Positions 41,853-50,457 of a DNA stretch of 64,000 nt are shown here, piece by piece. Position numbers and translations under genes: made by a program. Every line of letters begins with the position of its first letter. Position 1 is the stretch's first letter. The DNA is from Pseudomonas sp. PDM15 (GTDB lineage: Bacteria > Pseudomonadota > Gammaproteobacteria > Pseudomonadales > Pseudomonadaceae), in NCBI RefSeq assembly GCF_014851565.1, contig NZ_JACVAA010000006.1, forward strand, positions 186,001 to 250,000. The letters are read 5' to 3'. Under the pieces are notes generated by a model. It searched no databases. It was not told where the DNA came from and saw only the letters and a program-made list of their open reading frames with translations.

Positions 41853-42644
41853 ATGAGCGCCATCACCGACAAGCCTTTCACCCTGGCCGGCCGCACCTAC
41901 GAGTCGCGCCTGCTGGTGGGCACCGGCAAGTACAAGGATCTCGAGGAAACCCGCCTGGCCATCGAGGCCTCGGGTGCCGAGATCGTCACCGTGGCGGTGC
42001 GCCGGACCAACATCGGGCAGAACCCGGGCGAGCTGAACCTGCTCGACGTGATCTCGCCGGACAAGTACACGATCCTCCCCAACACCGCCGGCTGCTTCAA
42101 CGCCGAGGAAGCGGTGCGCACCTGCCGCCTGGCCCGCGAGCTGCTCGACGGCCACACGCTGGTCAAGCTGGAAGTGCTGGCCGACCAGAAGACCCTGTTC
42201 CCCAACGTGATCGAGACCATCAAGGCCGCCGAAGTGCTGGTCAAGGAAGGCTTCGACGTGATGGTGTACACCAGCGACGACCCGATCATCGCCCGCCAGC
42301 TGGCCGAGATGGGCTGCATCGCGGTGATGCCGCTGGCCGGCCTGATCGGCACCGGTCTGGGTATCTGCAACCCCTACAACCTGCGCATCATCCTCGAAGA
42401 GGCCACCGTGCCGGTGCTGGTCGATGCCGGCGTGGGCACCGCGTCCGACGCCACCATCGCCATGGAACTGGGCTGCGAGGCGGTGTTGATGAACAGCGCC
42501 ATCGCTCACGCCCAGGACCCGATACTGATGGGCGCGGCGATGAAGCACGCGATCATCGCCGGGCGTATGGCCTACCTGGCCGGGCGCATGCCGAAGAAGC
42601 TGTATGCCAGTGCATCCTCGCCGCTGGACGGCCTGATCAAGTAA
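41853..42644 (+). CDS. thiG: Thiazole synthase
   Basis: The 263-residue TIM-barrel enzyme joins ThiS-thiocarboxylate, deoxyxylulose phosphate and dehydroglycine to form thiazole phosphate. Characteristic stretches are SRLLVGTGKYKDLEET, VAVRRTNIGQ, LPNTAGCFNAEEAVR, the catalytic lysine in LVKLEVL and DAGVGTASDATIAMELGCEAVL. Length is standard. It follows thiS and precedes trmB by 27 bp, so the three are probably one transcript. Confidence 0.98.
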   Translation: MSAITDKPFTLAGRTYESRLLVGTGKYKDLEETRLAIEASGAEIVTVAVRRTNIGQNPGELNLLDVISPDKYTILPNTAGCFNAEEAVRTCRLARELLDGHTLVKLEVLADQKTLFPNVIETIKAAEVLVKEGFDVMVYTSDDPIIARQLAEMGCIAVMPLAGLIGTGLGICNPYNLRIILEEATVPVLVDAGVGTASDATIAMELGCEAVLMNSAIAHAQDPILMGAAMKHAIIAGRMAYLAGRMPKKLYASASSPLDGLIK

Positions 42645-42671
42645 GCCACCTAAACAGGCTAAGAGAACTTC

Positions 42672-43391
42672 ATGAGCGACATCATCGAGCCGGCGGACGA
42701 AGGCGCTGCCGAGCGGCCGCTGCGCGGCATCAAGAGTTTCGTCATGCGCTCCGGGCGCATGACCGAGGGCCAGCAGCGCGGCCTGGATCAGGGCTGGCCG
42801 AAATTCGGCCTGCAGCTGGAGGATGGCCTGCGTGATTTCGACCAGGTGTTTGGGCGCAGTGCGCCGCGTACCTTCGAGATCGGCTTCGGCATGGGCCACG
42901 CCACCCTGGAGATGGCTGCTGCCGCGCCGGAGCAGGACTTCATCGGCGTGGAAGTGCACAAGCCGGGCGTCGGCGCCCTGCTCAACGGCATGCTCACGCA
43001 GAACCTCTCCAACATCCGCGTGTACAGCTGCGACGCCCTGGAAGTGCTGCGTGACTGCGTGGCCGATGCCAGCCTCGATCGCGTCCTGCTGTTCTTCCCT
43101 GATCCCTGGCACAAGGCCCGCCACCACAAGCGCCGCATTGTCCAGGCGAGCTTCGCCGAACTGGTGCGCAGCAAGCTCAAGGTCGGCGGTGTGCTGCACA
43201 TGGCCACCGATTGGCAGCCATATGCGGAACATATGTTGGAGGTAATGTCGCGGGCGCCGGGCTACCATAATGTGGCGGGGGGCGCCGGTTATGTGGAGCG
43301 GCCCAGCGAACGGCCGGTGACCAAGTTCGAAAAACGTGGCGAGCGCCTTGGCCACGGCGTGTGGGATCTCAAGTTCCAGCGCGACGCATAA
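42672..43391 (+). CDS. trmB: tRNA (guanine46-N7)-methyltransferase
   Basis: The 239-residue SAM enzyme makes m7G46 in tRNA. SAM motif EIGFGMGHATLEMA, FIGVEVHKPGVG, the LLFFPDPWHKARHHKRR motif with catalytic Asp, and the C-terminal TKFEKRGERLGHGVWDL are all present. Some Pseudomonas annotations list it as an unrelated gene name, but the sequence is clearly TrmB. It is the last gene of the collinear left block. Confidence 0.97.
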   Translation: MSDIIEPADEGAAERPLRGIKSFVMRSGRMTEGQQRGLDQGWPKFGLQLEDGLRDFDQVFGRSAPRTFEIGFGMGHATLEMAAAAPEQDFIGVEVHKPGVGALLNGMLTQNLSNIRVYSCDALEVLRDCVADASLDRVLLFFPDPWHKARHHKRRIVQASFAELVRSKLKVGGVLHMATDWQPYAEHMLEVMSRAPGYHNVAGGAGYVERPSERPVTKFEKRGERLGHGVWDLKFQRDA

Positions 43392-43546
43392 GTACCCAAA
43401 GCCCCGCTGGAGGCGGAGCGACCATGACCGGGACCACCCGGCGCCAGGATGGCCACTGCCTCACCCAACGGCAATCTGCGAGCGCGACCTAGATCGGTCG
43501 CACGGATAAGAACAGCGGCGCTTGAGTGCGTCGCGAGGAGAAAGCT

Positions 43547-44893
43547 GTGCTGAGAACTATTGCAGTCCTGTCGCTGGCAGCCGCTGTCAGCCTGCCGGCG
43601 CAAGCCCGCGTCGATGCTGCCCAGGCCGCCCGTCTCGGGCAAGACCTGATGCCGCTGGGCGGGGAGCGCGCCGGCAATGCCGCGGGCACCATTCCGTCCT
43701 GGGAGGGTGGCGTCGCCACACCGCCGGCCAACTACCAGCCCGGCATGCACCACCCGGATCCCTTTGCCGCGGACAAGGAGCTGTACCGCGTCGACAAGAG
43801 CAACATCGCTCAGTACAAGGCGCTGCTGACCCCGGGCTACCAGAAGCTGCTGGAAACCAATCCGGACTACTTCCTGCGCGTGTTCCCGACCCGCCGCAGC
43901 GCCGCCTCGCCGCAGCGCATCTACGACGCGATCCGCTACAACGCAGCCAACGCCTCGCTGATCGCTGGCGGTAACGGCATCGAAGGCACCGCCGCAGGCA
44001 TTCCCTTCCCGATCCCGCAGAACGGTCAGGAAGCGATCTGGAACCACATCGCCCGCTACCGCGGCGAGCAGACCCGGATGATCACCAACCATGCGGCGGT
44101 GCTCAAGGGCGGTGACTACGTACTGGTCAAGCGCGAGCGCGACATCCTGTTCGTCTACGGCCGCGAAGGCGTGACCCCGGCGGACCTGGACAACACCCTG
44201 TTCTTCTACAAGTACGTGGTGACCTCGCCGAGCAAGCTGGCAGGCTCCGCCCTGGTAGTGCAGGAGACCCTCGACCAGGTCCTGGCTATCCGCAAGGCCT
44301 GGCGCTTCAACCGTGGAGAGCGTCGCGTGCGTCGCCTGCCGATGCTGGCCTATGACGCCATGCAGCCGGACACCAACGGCATGGCCACCGCCGACGTGGT
44401 CGACGCCTACAACGGCGCGCCGGACCGCTACGACTGGACCCTGGTCGGCAAGCAGGAAATGCTGGTGCCATACAACAGCTATGCCGTGCACCAGAAGGGC
44501 ATTCCCTACGAGAAAATCCTCCAGGAGAAGCACGTCAACCCCGAGCTGCTGCGCCACGAGCTGCACCGCGTATGGGTCGTCGACGCCAAGCTGCGCAAGG
44601 GCCATAGCCACCCGTACGCCGAGCGTCGCTTCTACATCGACGAGGACAGCTGGCAGATCCTCGCCGTCGACCTGTACAACAAGAGCGGCGAACTGGTCGG
44701 CCTGCAGGAAGCCCACCCGATCAGCTACTACGACGTACCGATGTTCCTCAGCACCCTGGAGACCATCTACGACTTCGCCGGCAGCCGCTACTTCGTCGAC
44801 GGCCTGGACAACAACGAGCCGATGTACGACTTCAACGTGCAACTGAAGAAGAGCGACTTCACCGCCGCCGCCCTGCGCAGCGAAGGTATCTGA
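43547..44893 (+). CDS. DUF1329 exported protein
   Basis: A GTG at 43547 with GAGGAG (43535-43540) six bases upstream gives 448 residues with a signal peptide (VLRTIAVLSLAAAVSLPAQA). The mature protein is DUF1329: RLGQDLMPLGGERAGNAAGTIPSWEGG near the start and late RFYIDEDSWQILAVDLYNKSGELV. This family sits in the envelope, resembles LolA/LolB-type folds, and is usually next to a DUF1302 gene in lipid or hydrocarbon-related clusters; no DUF1302 gene is present here. A terminator hairpin follows. Confidence 0.9.
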   Translation: MLRTIAVLSLAAAVSLPAQARVDAAQAARLGQDLMPLGGERAGNAAGTIPSWEGGVATPPANYQPGMHHPDPFAADKELYRVDKSNIAQYKALLTPGYQKLLETNPDYFLRVFPTRRSAASPQRIYDAIRYNAANASLIAGGNGIEGTAAGIPFPIPQNGQEAIWNHIARYRGEQTRMITNHAAVLKGGDYVLVKRERDILFVYGREGVTPADLDNTLFFYKYVVTSPSKLAGSALVVQETLDQVLAIRKAWRFNRGERRVRRLPMLAYDAMQPDTNGMATADVVDAYNGAPDRYDWTLVGKQEMLVPYNSYAVHQKGIPYEKILQEKHVNPELLRHELHRVWVVDAKLRKGHSHPYAERRFYIDEDSWQILAVDLYNKSGELVGLQEAHPISYYDVPMFLSTLETIYDFAGSRYFVDGLDNNEPMYDFNVQLKKSDFTAAALRSEGI

Positions 44894-44921
44894 TACCGCC
44901 CGGTTTCAGGCTCCGCAAAAC

Positions 44922-44948
44922 ACAAGGCCCGCATGATGCGGGCCTTGT
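44922..44948. terminator. Bidirectional terminator
   Basis: ACAAGGCCCGC and its complement GCGGGCCTTGT form an 11-bp stem with a short ATGAT loop (44922-44948), between the convergent DUF1329 and glycine-zipper genes. The minus strand continues into TGTTTTG, favouring termination in that direction; the plus strand has CGTTTG. Confidence 0.75.
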
Positions 44949-44958
44949 CGTTTGTGGC

Positions 44959-45435
44959 TCAGTGGTGCTTCTTGTGCCACTTGTGCTTCTTGTGACCGAG
45001 GGCGCGGCCGGGGTGCCCGTCGTGATCATGGTAATGACCATCGCGGTAGCGGCGATCGTCGTGGTCATGGTCGTCATCGTCGTCTCCGCCGTAGGCATTG
45101 CCCAGCGCGCCGCCGGCACCGCCGCCGACCGCGGCGCCGATCACGCCGCCGGTGCTGCCGCCGACCTTGCTGCCAATCACCTGGCCGCCGGCCGCGCCGA
45201 TACCTCCGCCGATGGCCGCCTCGGCGCGGGCGCCCTTGTCGGCACCTACCGCACTGCCGGCCGCGCCGCCGACACCGGCGCCGATGGTGGCGCCAGTGCT
45301 GCCACCGATCTGCTCACCGACCACGGTGCCCAGGGCGCCGCCCAGGGCGCCGCCGACGCCGGCCGAGGTGTTGCCGGCCAGAGCGGTGGCGCTGGCCAGG
45401 CCGAGAGAGAGCAGGAGCAGAGAGGAATACTTCAT
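44959..45435 (-). CDS. Glycine-zipper exported protein with His/Asp-rich tail
   Basis: The 158-residue protein has a signal peptide (MKYSSLLLLSLGLASATALA) and a long Gly/Ala-rich region (about residues 25-115) with repeated GGxxGxxxG steps such as GGALGGALGTVVG and GGAAGSAVG, a glycine-zipper pattern that inserts or oligomerises in membranes. It ends in an acidic GDDDDDHDHDD stretch and a basic-histidine tail (HKKHKWHKKHH) that could bind Ni, Zn or Cu. Such proteins are found in the periplasm or outer membrane; the role here is unknown. Confidence 0.75.
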   Translation of the reverse strand: MKYSSLLLLSLGLASATALAGNTSAGVGGALGGALGTVVGEQIGGSTGATIGAGVGGAAGSAVGADKGARAEAAIGGGIGAAGGQVIGSKVGGSTGGVIGAAVGGGAGGALGNAYGGDDDDDHDHDDRRYRDGHYHDHDGHPGRALGHKKHKWHKKHH

Positions 45436-45588
45436 TAATTACGGACCTCCGTTGGGGAATGGTGCACATGCTGCCAGCGCCGCTTCGCTGGGCAAGTGGC
45501 ATTTGGCGGCACTGCGAGCAGTGTCACGACCTGTGCAAAAAATGGCGCAGCCGACGAACCGCCCGGCTGCCGGGCGGTCGGCGGCGCT

Positions 45589-46263
45589 TCAGGCTGGCGG
45601 GGCGAGCTGGGCGCTGAGCTGGCGATAGTCCTCGACGGCGGCGAACTCCTCGGTGTCCTTGGCCGCGCCGCGGCTGTCCGGCTGGCGCACCGCGAGCAGG
45701 TGGGCGATGCCATAGCGTCCGGCACTGCGCAGGATCGGCAGGCTGTCGTCGATAAACAGGCTGCGCGCAGGCTCGAAGGGGAAGTCCTGCTGCAGGGCGA
45801 ACCAGAACTGCTGGTCCTCCTTGGGAAAACCGTAGTCGTGGGAGCTGATCAGGCGGTCGAAGTAGGGCGCCAGCTCGATCTTCTCCAGCTTCAGCGACAG
45901 AGAATCGCGGTGCGCGTTGGTGATCAGCACCACTCGCTTGCCGGCTGCGCGCAGGGCGGCGAGGAAGGTGTCCGCCTCCGGGCGCAGCGCGATCAGGTGG
46001 GCCACCTCGCGCTTGAGGTCGCGTACCGAGAGGTTCAGCTCGCGGCTCCAGAAGTCGGTGCAGTACCAAGGCAGGGTGCCTGCGTGGGCGCGGAACAGCG
46101 GCAGCAGCTCGGCGTTGGCTGCTTCGCGACTGATGCCGTGCAGCTCGGCGTAGCGCAGCGGCAGGTGTTCCAGCCAGAAGTGATTGTCGAAATGCAGGTC
46201 TAGCAGGGTGCCGTCCATGTCGAGCAGGACGGTATCGATATCGGCCCAGGGCAGCTGATGCAT
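45589..46263 (-). CDS. yrfG: GMP/IMP nucleotidase, HAD family
   Basis: The 224-residue HAD phosphatase has motif I DMDGTLLDL (nucleophile D16, acid D18), motif II LITNAHR, a lysine in GFPKED and motif IV FIDDSLPI. It matches YrfG, which dephosphorylates GMP and IMP. It is divergent from nudE across a 92-bp gap with two palindromes. Confidence 0.92.
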   Translation of the reverse strand: MHQLPWADIDTVLLDMDGTLLDLHFDNHFWLEHLPLRYAELHGISREAANAELLPLFRAHAGTLPWYCTDFWSRELNLSVRDLKREVAHLIALRPEADTFLAALRAAGKRVVLITNAHRDSLSLKLEKIELAPYFDRLISSHDYGFPKEDQQFWFALQQDFPFEPARSLFIDDSLPILRSAGRYGIAHLLAVRQPDSRGAAKDTEEFAAVEDYRQLSAQLAPPA

Positions 46264-46291
46264 GGCAAAGTCCGGAAACAGACGGGGAGCG

Positions 46292-46310
46292 AATATCCGG
46301 CGCGGATATT
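46292..46310. promoter_or_regulatory. Palindrome in yrfG/nudE divergent promoter region
   Basis: AATATCCG (46292-46299) and CGGATATT (46303-46310) are perfect arms around GCG. A second, small palindrome, GGGTAT-G-ATACCC, is at 46322-46334 and contains a TATGAT -10 hexamer (46325-46330) reading toward nudE. Together they suggest a regulated divergent promoter. Confidence 0.45.
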
Positions 46311-46355
46311 TCGAGGGAGCGGGGTATGATACCCGTTCGAATCAAGGAGCGAATG

Positions 46356-46922
46356 ATGCGTGATAAACCCCAGGTGCTGGCCCGCGAGATAGTCGCCAGC
46401 AGCCGCCTGTTCCGCGTCGAAGAGCTGCAGCTGCGCTTCGCCAATGGCGTCGAGCGCACCTACGAACGCCTGGTGAGCAAGGGCGCCGGTTATGGCGCGG
46501 TGATGGTGGTGGCCATGCTCGATGCCGAGCACGCGGTGTTGGTCGAGGAATACTGTGCCGGCACCGACGACTACCAGCTGTCGCTGGCCAAGGGCCTGAT
46601 CGAACCCGGTGAAGACGTGCTGGTGGCCGCCAACCGCGAGCTCAAGGAAGAGGCCGGCTTCGGTGCCGAGCGCCTGGAGCTGATCGCCGAGCTGAGCCTG
46701 TCACCCGGCTACATGAGCCAGAAGATCCAGGTGGTGCTGGCCCGCGACCTCTACGAAGAAAGCCTGCCGGGCGACGAGCCCGAGCCGCTGCGGGTGGACC
46801 AGGTCAGCCTGCGTGAGCTCAGCGCCCTGGCCCAGCATCCGCAATTCACCGAAGGCCGCGCCCTGGCCGCCCTCTATCTGGTCCGCGACCTGCTGACCCA
46901 ACGTGGAGAATTCAAACCGTGA
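46356..46922 (+). CDS. nudE: Nudix hydrolase NudE (ADP-compounds hydrolase)
   Basis: ATG 46356 is preferred to 46353 because AAGGAG (46344-46349) is then six bases upstream. The 188-residue protein carries a full Nudix box (GX5EX7REUXEEXGU) as GLIEPGEDVLVAANRELKEEAGF. The family cleaves ADP-ribose, Ap3A and NADH-type compounds with Mg. The stop overlaps the cysQ start (GTGA), so the two housecleaning enzymes are coupled. Confidence 0.93.
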   Translation: MRDKPQVLAREIVASSRLFRVEELQLRFANGVERTYERLVSKGAGYGAVMVVAMLDAEHAVLVEEYCAGTDDYQLSLAKGLIEPGEDVLVAANRELKEEAGFGAERLELIAELSLSPGYMSQKIQVVLARDLYEESLPGDEPEPLRVDQVSLRELSALAQHPQFTEGRALAALYLVRDLLTQRGEFKP

Positions 46923-47740
46923 GTCATCCCTATCTGCCGGCGGTGATCGCCCTGGCGCAGCGCGCCGGCCAGGCCATCCTGCCGCACTGGCGCAACGACG
47001 TGGCCGTCACCGAGAAGGCCGACGCCTCGCCTGTCACCGCCGCCGACCTGGCCGCTCACGAGATTCTCGCCGCCGGTCTGCGCGAGCTGGCGCCGGAGAT
47101 TCCGGTGCTGTCCGAAGAGGATGCCGGCATCGCCTTCGCCGAGCGCGCCGAGTGGCAGCGCTGGTGGCTGGTGGACCCGTTGGACGGGACCAAGGAGTTC
47201 ATCTCCGGCAGTGAGGAGTTCACCGTCAATGTCGCGCTGATCGAGCGCGGCCGCGTGGTGTTCGGTGTGGTCGGCGTGCCGGCCAATGGTCGCTGCTACT
47301 TCGGCGGCGCCGGTCTGGGCGCCTGGCGCCAGGAGCCAGGTGGCGAGCCGCAGGCCATCGGCGTGCGCCTGGCGCCGGCCGAGGCCTTCACCCTGGTGGC
47401 CAGCAAGCGCCACTCCAGCCCGGCCCAGGAGCGCCTGCTGGCCGGTCTGGCCGAGCGCTTCGGCGACCTTCAACTGGCCAATATCGGCAGCTCGCTGAAG
47501 TTCTGCCTGCTGGCCGAAGGCAATGCCGACTGCTACCCGCGCCTGGCACCCACCTCGCAGTGGGACACGGCGGCGGCTCAGGGCGTGCTGGAGGGTGCCG
47601 GCGGCGAAGTGCTGGACCTCCAGGGCGAGGCGCTGACCTACGAGGCTCGCGAGAGCTACCTCAACCCGTCCTTCCTCGGCTTGCCGCAGGCCGCCGAGTG
47701 GCGCGCCGAGCTTGTCCAGCTGGCTCGCGCGCTGGATTGA
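46919..47740 (+). CDS. cysQ: 3'(2'),5'-bisphosphate nucleotidase CysQ
   Basis: The 273-residue protein starts at GTG 46919 and belongs to the inositol-monophosphatase-like Mg-dependent phosphatases: SEEDAGIAF with the metal-binding glutamate, WLVDPLDGTKEFISG (the DPxDGT metal site), and the C-terminal WDTAAAQGVLEGAGG. It removes the 3'-phosphate of PAP from sulfate assimilation. It overlaps nudE by four bases. Confidence 0.95.
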   Translation: MSHPYLPAVIALAQRAGQAILPHWRNDVAVTEKADASPVTAADLAAHEILAAGLRELAPEIPVLSEEDAGIAFAERAEWQRWWLVDPLDGTKEFISGSEEFTVNVALIERGRVVFGVVGVPANGRCYFGGAGLGAWRQEPGGEPQAIGVRLAPAEAFTLVASKRHSSPAQERLLAGLAERFGDLQLANIGSSLKFCLLAEGNADCYPRLAPTSQWDTAAAQGVLEGAGGEVLDLQGEALTYEARESYLNPSFLGLPQAAEWRAELVQLARALD

Positions 47741-47824
47741 GTCACTCGCAGGGTCTGCTGCGCTTCGGCTTGGCTGTGTGAATAGCAGGGCTCTAGCTCG
47801 CAGGCCATTGCATGAGTTCAGAAT

Positions 47825-48274
47825 ATGACTGATGACCGCGCCTATCTGGAGCAACTGCTGCACCAGGACATTCCCCTGACCCAAGCCCTCGGCCTGGGTG
47901 TACTGGGCTGGCAGGGTGGTGAGTTACGCCTGAGCCTGCCGCTGGCGGCCAACCTCAATCACAAGAGCAGCATGTTCGGCGGCAGCCTGTATTGCGGCAC
48001 GGTGCTGGCCGGTTGGGGCTGGCTGCATCTGAGCCTGCGCGAGGTGGGGATCACGGACGGCCATATCGTCATCCAGCAGGGCCAGATCGACTATCCGCAG
48101 CCGGTGGTGAGCGATGCGATCGCCGTTTGTGCGGCGCCATCGCCGGCCGAGTGGGAGAAGTTCCTGGCCTTGTACCGGCGCCGCGGCCTGGCGCGCCTGA
48201 AGCTGCACAGCCGCATCCTCGCTGGCGACGTCGAGGCGGTGCGCTTCAGCGGACACTACGTGCTGCACCGCTGA
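47825..48274 (+). CDS. YiiD C-terminal-type thioesterase
   Basis: The 149-residue protein is a hot-dog-fold thioesterase of the type found at the C-terminus of YiiD: NLNHKSSMFGGSLYCGTVLAGW with the helix-start motif and HIVIQQGQIDYPQPV. It lacks the N-terminal acetyltransferase half of YiiD. The substrate, an acyl-CoA or acyl-ACP, is not known. It sits between cysQ and fabY and is convergent with fabY, 25 bp from its stop. Confidence 0.85.
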   Translation: MTDDRAYLEQLLHQDIPLTQALGLGVLGWQGGELRLSLPLAANLNHKSSMFGGSLYCGTVLAGWGWLHLSLREVGITDGHIVIQQGQIDYPQPVVSDAIAVCAAPSPAEWEKFLALYRRRGLARLKLHSRILAGDVEAVRFSGHYVLHR

Positions 48275-48299
48275 AGTCCGCCCCGTTCGCAGCGGGCGC

Positions 48300-50183
48300 T
48301 TACAGCATGTCGCTGTAGCGCTCGTCCTTCCTGTACAGCAACGGCTGGGCGAAGCCCGGCACCTGGATGCCGTCGGCGCTGAATTGCAGCTGCTGGTCGT
48401 CGATCAGGTCGTGACCGAAGTTGTAGAGGATGTCGAACTGGCCGCGTAGCGCCCGCTGGTCGTAGGCGGCTGCGGTGGCGCGAGTCGTTTCGCGCTTGGC
48501 CTGCCAAGCGCTGAAGGCGGCTTCACCGTGGCGCTTGCGCAGCATGCGCTCGGCCACCTGTGGAGCGAGCAGCACGCCGGTGGCGTTGTTGCCGCCGAAG
48601 CCCTTGGAGTTGAGGAAGCACACTTCCATGCCTGCCACCTGGCGGTCGCGGACATCCAGGCTGATGTGCTGGCGGTGCACGTCGTCGGCCACCTGATCGA
48701 TGGTCTTCAGCCCCGGCAGCAAGCCGTGACGGAAGGTGCCCAGGGCGGCGATCAGCTGGTCGCCGCTGGCTGGTGCCAGGGAATGGCCGACGAAGGCCTT
48801 CACCGCGGTCACCGGCCATTGCTCGATACCGAAGGCGGCAGCGACCCGATCCAGCAGTTCGGATTCGCTGACCCGGTTGGCCGGGGTGCTGGAGCCGTGG
48901 GCATGCACGAAGCTGCGGTTGCGCACGGCATCGATGCCGACCAGCTGGGCGGCGCTGGCCACGGCCTTGGCCACGGTCAGGTAGTTGCCGGGGCCGGGGG
49001 CGGAGATGGATTTCTTGAAGCCGTCGGCGTTGATGAACACATCCGGCACGGCGCCATGAATATCGGCGCCCAGCTCCAGGGCCAGCTCATCATCCATCAG
49101 CACGATGAACTGCGCCGACTCGGACAGGGTGAAACCGCAGTTGTCGCCGAACGGCCGGCTGGCGCGGCGGAAGTCCACCTCGTCGCGGCCCTCGATCTTG
49201 CGCAGGCCTTCCTCTGTGGCCAGGGCGCCCATGGCGCCGTAACCATCGATGAATTCCTGGGTGACCGGCGCCTCGCTGTTGCCCACCAGCACCACGCGCG
49301 CCTGGCCGTTGGCGATATGCTCGACGCCCTTCTGCAGGTTGTAGAGGAAGGTGGCGCAGGCGCCGGTAACGCTGCCGGTGGTGCCGACGCTGCCCAGCAC
49401 ATAGGCGTTGATGAAATCCGCCGGCATGCTGTTGAGGCCCAGTGGGCACTGCTTGGCGGTGACCCGGTTGCCCTTGAGGCGCGACTGCAGCATGCCGCCG
49501 AAGCCGTTGTCGTCCATCTGGCTCATGCCGCTGCCGGCGAACACGGCGACCTGGTCCGGCTGCACCTTGGCCAGGATGTCGGTCCAGGGCAGGCCGGTGG
49601 AGCGCAGCGCGTCGGTGGCGCCAACCACGGTCATCTGCAGGCCGCGTGGATGGAAGTGCGAGTGATACAGCTCGCCCGGCTCGAAGCCGGTGGGCAACTG
49701 GCCGGCGGACTTCACCGGCAGGGCGCGATAGCTGTCGACCTTGAACTCGCTGCTCTCCTGCAGGGTGACGCGCACCTGCTGCTCGTCCAGCTCTTCCACC
49801 TGCCAGCTGCTCGGCAGCGGCTCGGGCAGTTGCTTGCGCAGGGTGGTGAACTGGGCGGCGCTCACGGCGATGTTCTTCTGCCAGTGAGCAGCGTCCACGT
49901 CCAGGTGGCGTTTCTCGATGCGTCGTACCAGGGTGCCGGCGAGGATCTCGGCACCATGCCGGGCCTCGATCTCGGCCGGGCTCAGGGGCTGGCCATCGAG
50001 GCTGCGGAACTGGCCGTCGACTACCTGCACCAGCTTCATCATCACGGCCAGGCCGGCCAGGGTTTCCTGGCGACTGGCGGCATCCAGCGATTCCTGGACG
50101 ATGCGGCGGAAGCCATGGTGGAACGAGCTTCTGCCCGCGGCGTTGTAGCCGCCGAAGCCGACGATGACGGGAAGACGAGACAT
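48300..50183 (-). CDS. fabY: Beta-ketoacyl-ACP synthase FabY
   Basis: ATG 50183 gives 627 residues, longer than FabB/FabF. In P. aeruginosa the protein at this position, FabY, starts fatty-acid synthesis by condensing acetyl-CoA with malonyl-ACP in place of FabH. The N-terminal part is GFGGYNAAGRSSFHHGF. The KAS core has the nucleophile in SVTGACATFLYNL, HAHGSSTPANRV and FVGHSLAPASGDQL supplying the two catalytic histidines, and the glycine-rich FLNSKGFGGNNAT. An AGGAG lies nine bases upstream; a GTG three bases further is an alternative start. Confidence 0.92.
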   Translation of the reverse strand: MSRLPVIVGFGGYNAAGRSSFHHGFRRIVQESLDAASRQETLAGLAVMMKLVQVVDGQFRSLDGQPLSPAEIEARHGAEILAGTLVRRIEKRHLDVDAAHWQKNIAVSAAQFTTLRKQLPEPLPSSWQVEELDEQQVRVTLQESSEFKVDSYRALPVKSAGQLPTGFEPGELYHSHFHPRGLQMTVVGATDALRSTGLPWTDILAKVQPDQVAVFAGSGMSQMDDNGFGGMLQSRLKGNRVTAKQCPLGLNSMPADFINAYVLGSVGTTGSVTGACATFLYNLQKGVEHIANGQARVVLVGNSEAPVTQEFIDGYGAMGALATEEGLRKIEGRDEVDFRRASRPFGDNCGFTLSESAQFIVLMDDELALELGADIHGAVPDVFINADGFKKSISAPGPGNYLTVAKAVASAAQLVGIDAVRNRSFVHAHGSSTPANRVSESELLDRVAAAFGIEQWPVTAVKAFVGHSLAPASGDQLIAALGTFRHGLLPGLKTIDQVADDVHRQHISLDVRDRQVAGMEVCFLNSKGFGGNNATGVLLAPQVAERMLRKRHGEAAFSAWQAKRETTRATAAAYDQRALRGQFDILYNFGHDLIDDQQLQFSADGIQVPGFAQPLLYRKDERYSDML

Positions 50184-50422
50184 CACACAGAACTCCTACA
50201 ATCGACCTTCATGCCAGGCGGGGCGGGCGCGAAGTAGCGGGCGGATGCTCGGCGACAACAGCGCTCCCTGCCAGGCGGCATATGCCGGATGGCGACTCAA
50301 ATGAATCGGGGGTATCGGGTTGACGCGGGGTCTGACCGGCAAGTCACGTTGCTGCTTGCTGGTCATCCGTACAGGCGTGCGGGTAACGGCGCGGCGAGTC
50401 GCAGGTGGAGGAGAGGTTGAGG

Positions 50423-50444
50423 AGCGGCAGGGGAGCCTGCCGCT
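50423..50444 (-). terminator. Hairpin after arcC
   Basis: AGCGGCAGG (50423-50431) pairs with CCTGCCGCT (50436-50444) across GGAG, 14 bases beyond the arcC stop. There is no U tract on the minus strand, so it is a weak intrinsic terminator at best. The gap to fabY's start (50184-50422) also carries the fabY promoter; I see no gene in it. Confidence 0.4.
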
Positions 50445-50457
50445 GGGTTAACGCGGA

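Noticed and set aside
43424..43492. 22-codon open frame with a GGAGG-like sequence upstream, before DUF1329
   Set aside because: Too short and without similarity or conserved peptide features; may be a leader peptide but the evidence is insufficient.
43289..44842. 517-codon minus-strand frame opposite DUF1329
   Set aside because: DUF1329 has a signal peptide, ribosome-binding site and family match; the antisense frame has none and would run into trmB.
48528..50237. 569-codon open frame on the plus strand across fabY
   Set aside because: FabY on the minus strand is clear; this frame is a GC-rich mirror frame full of Ala/Gly/His/Gln.
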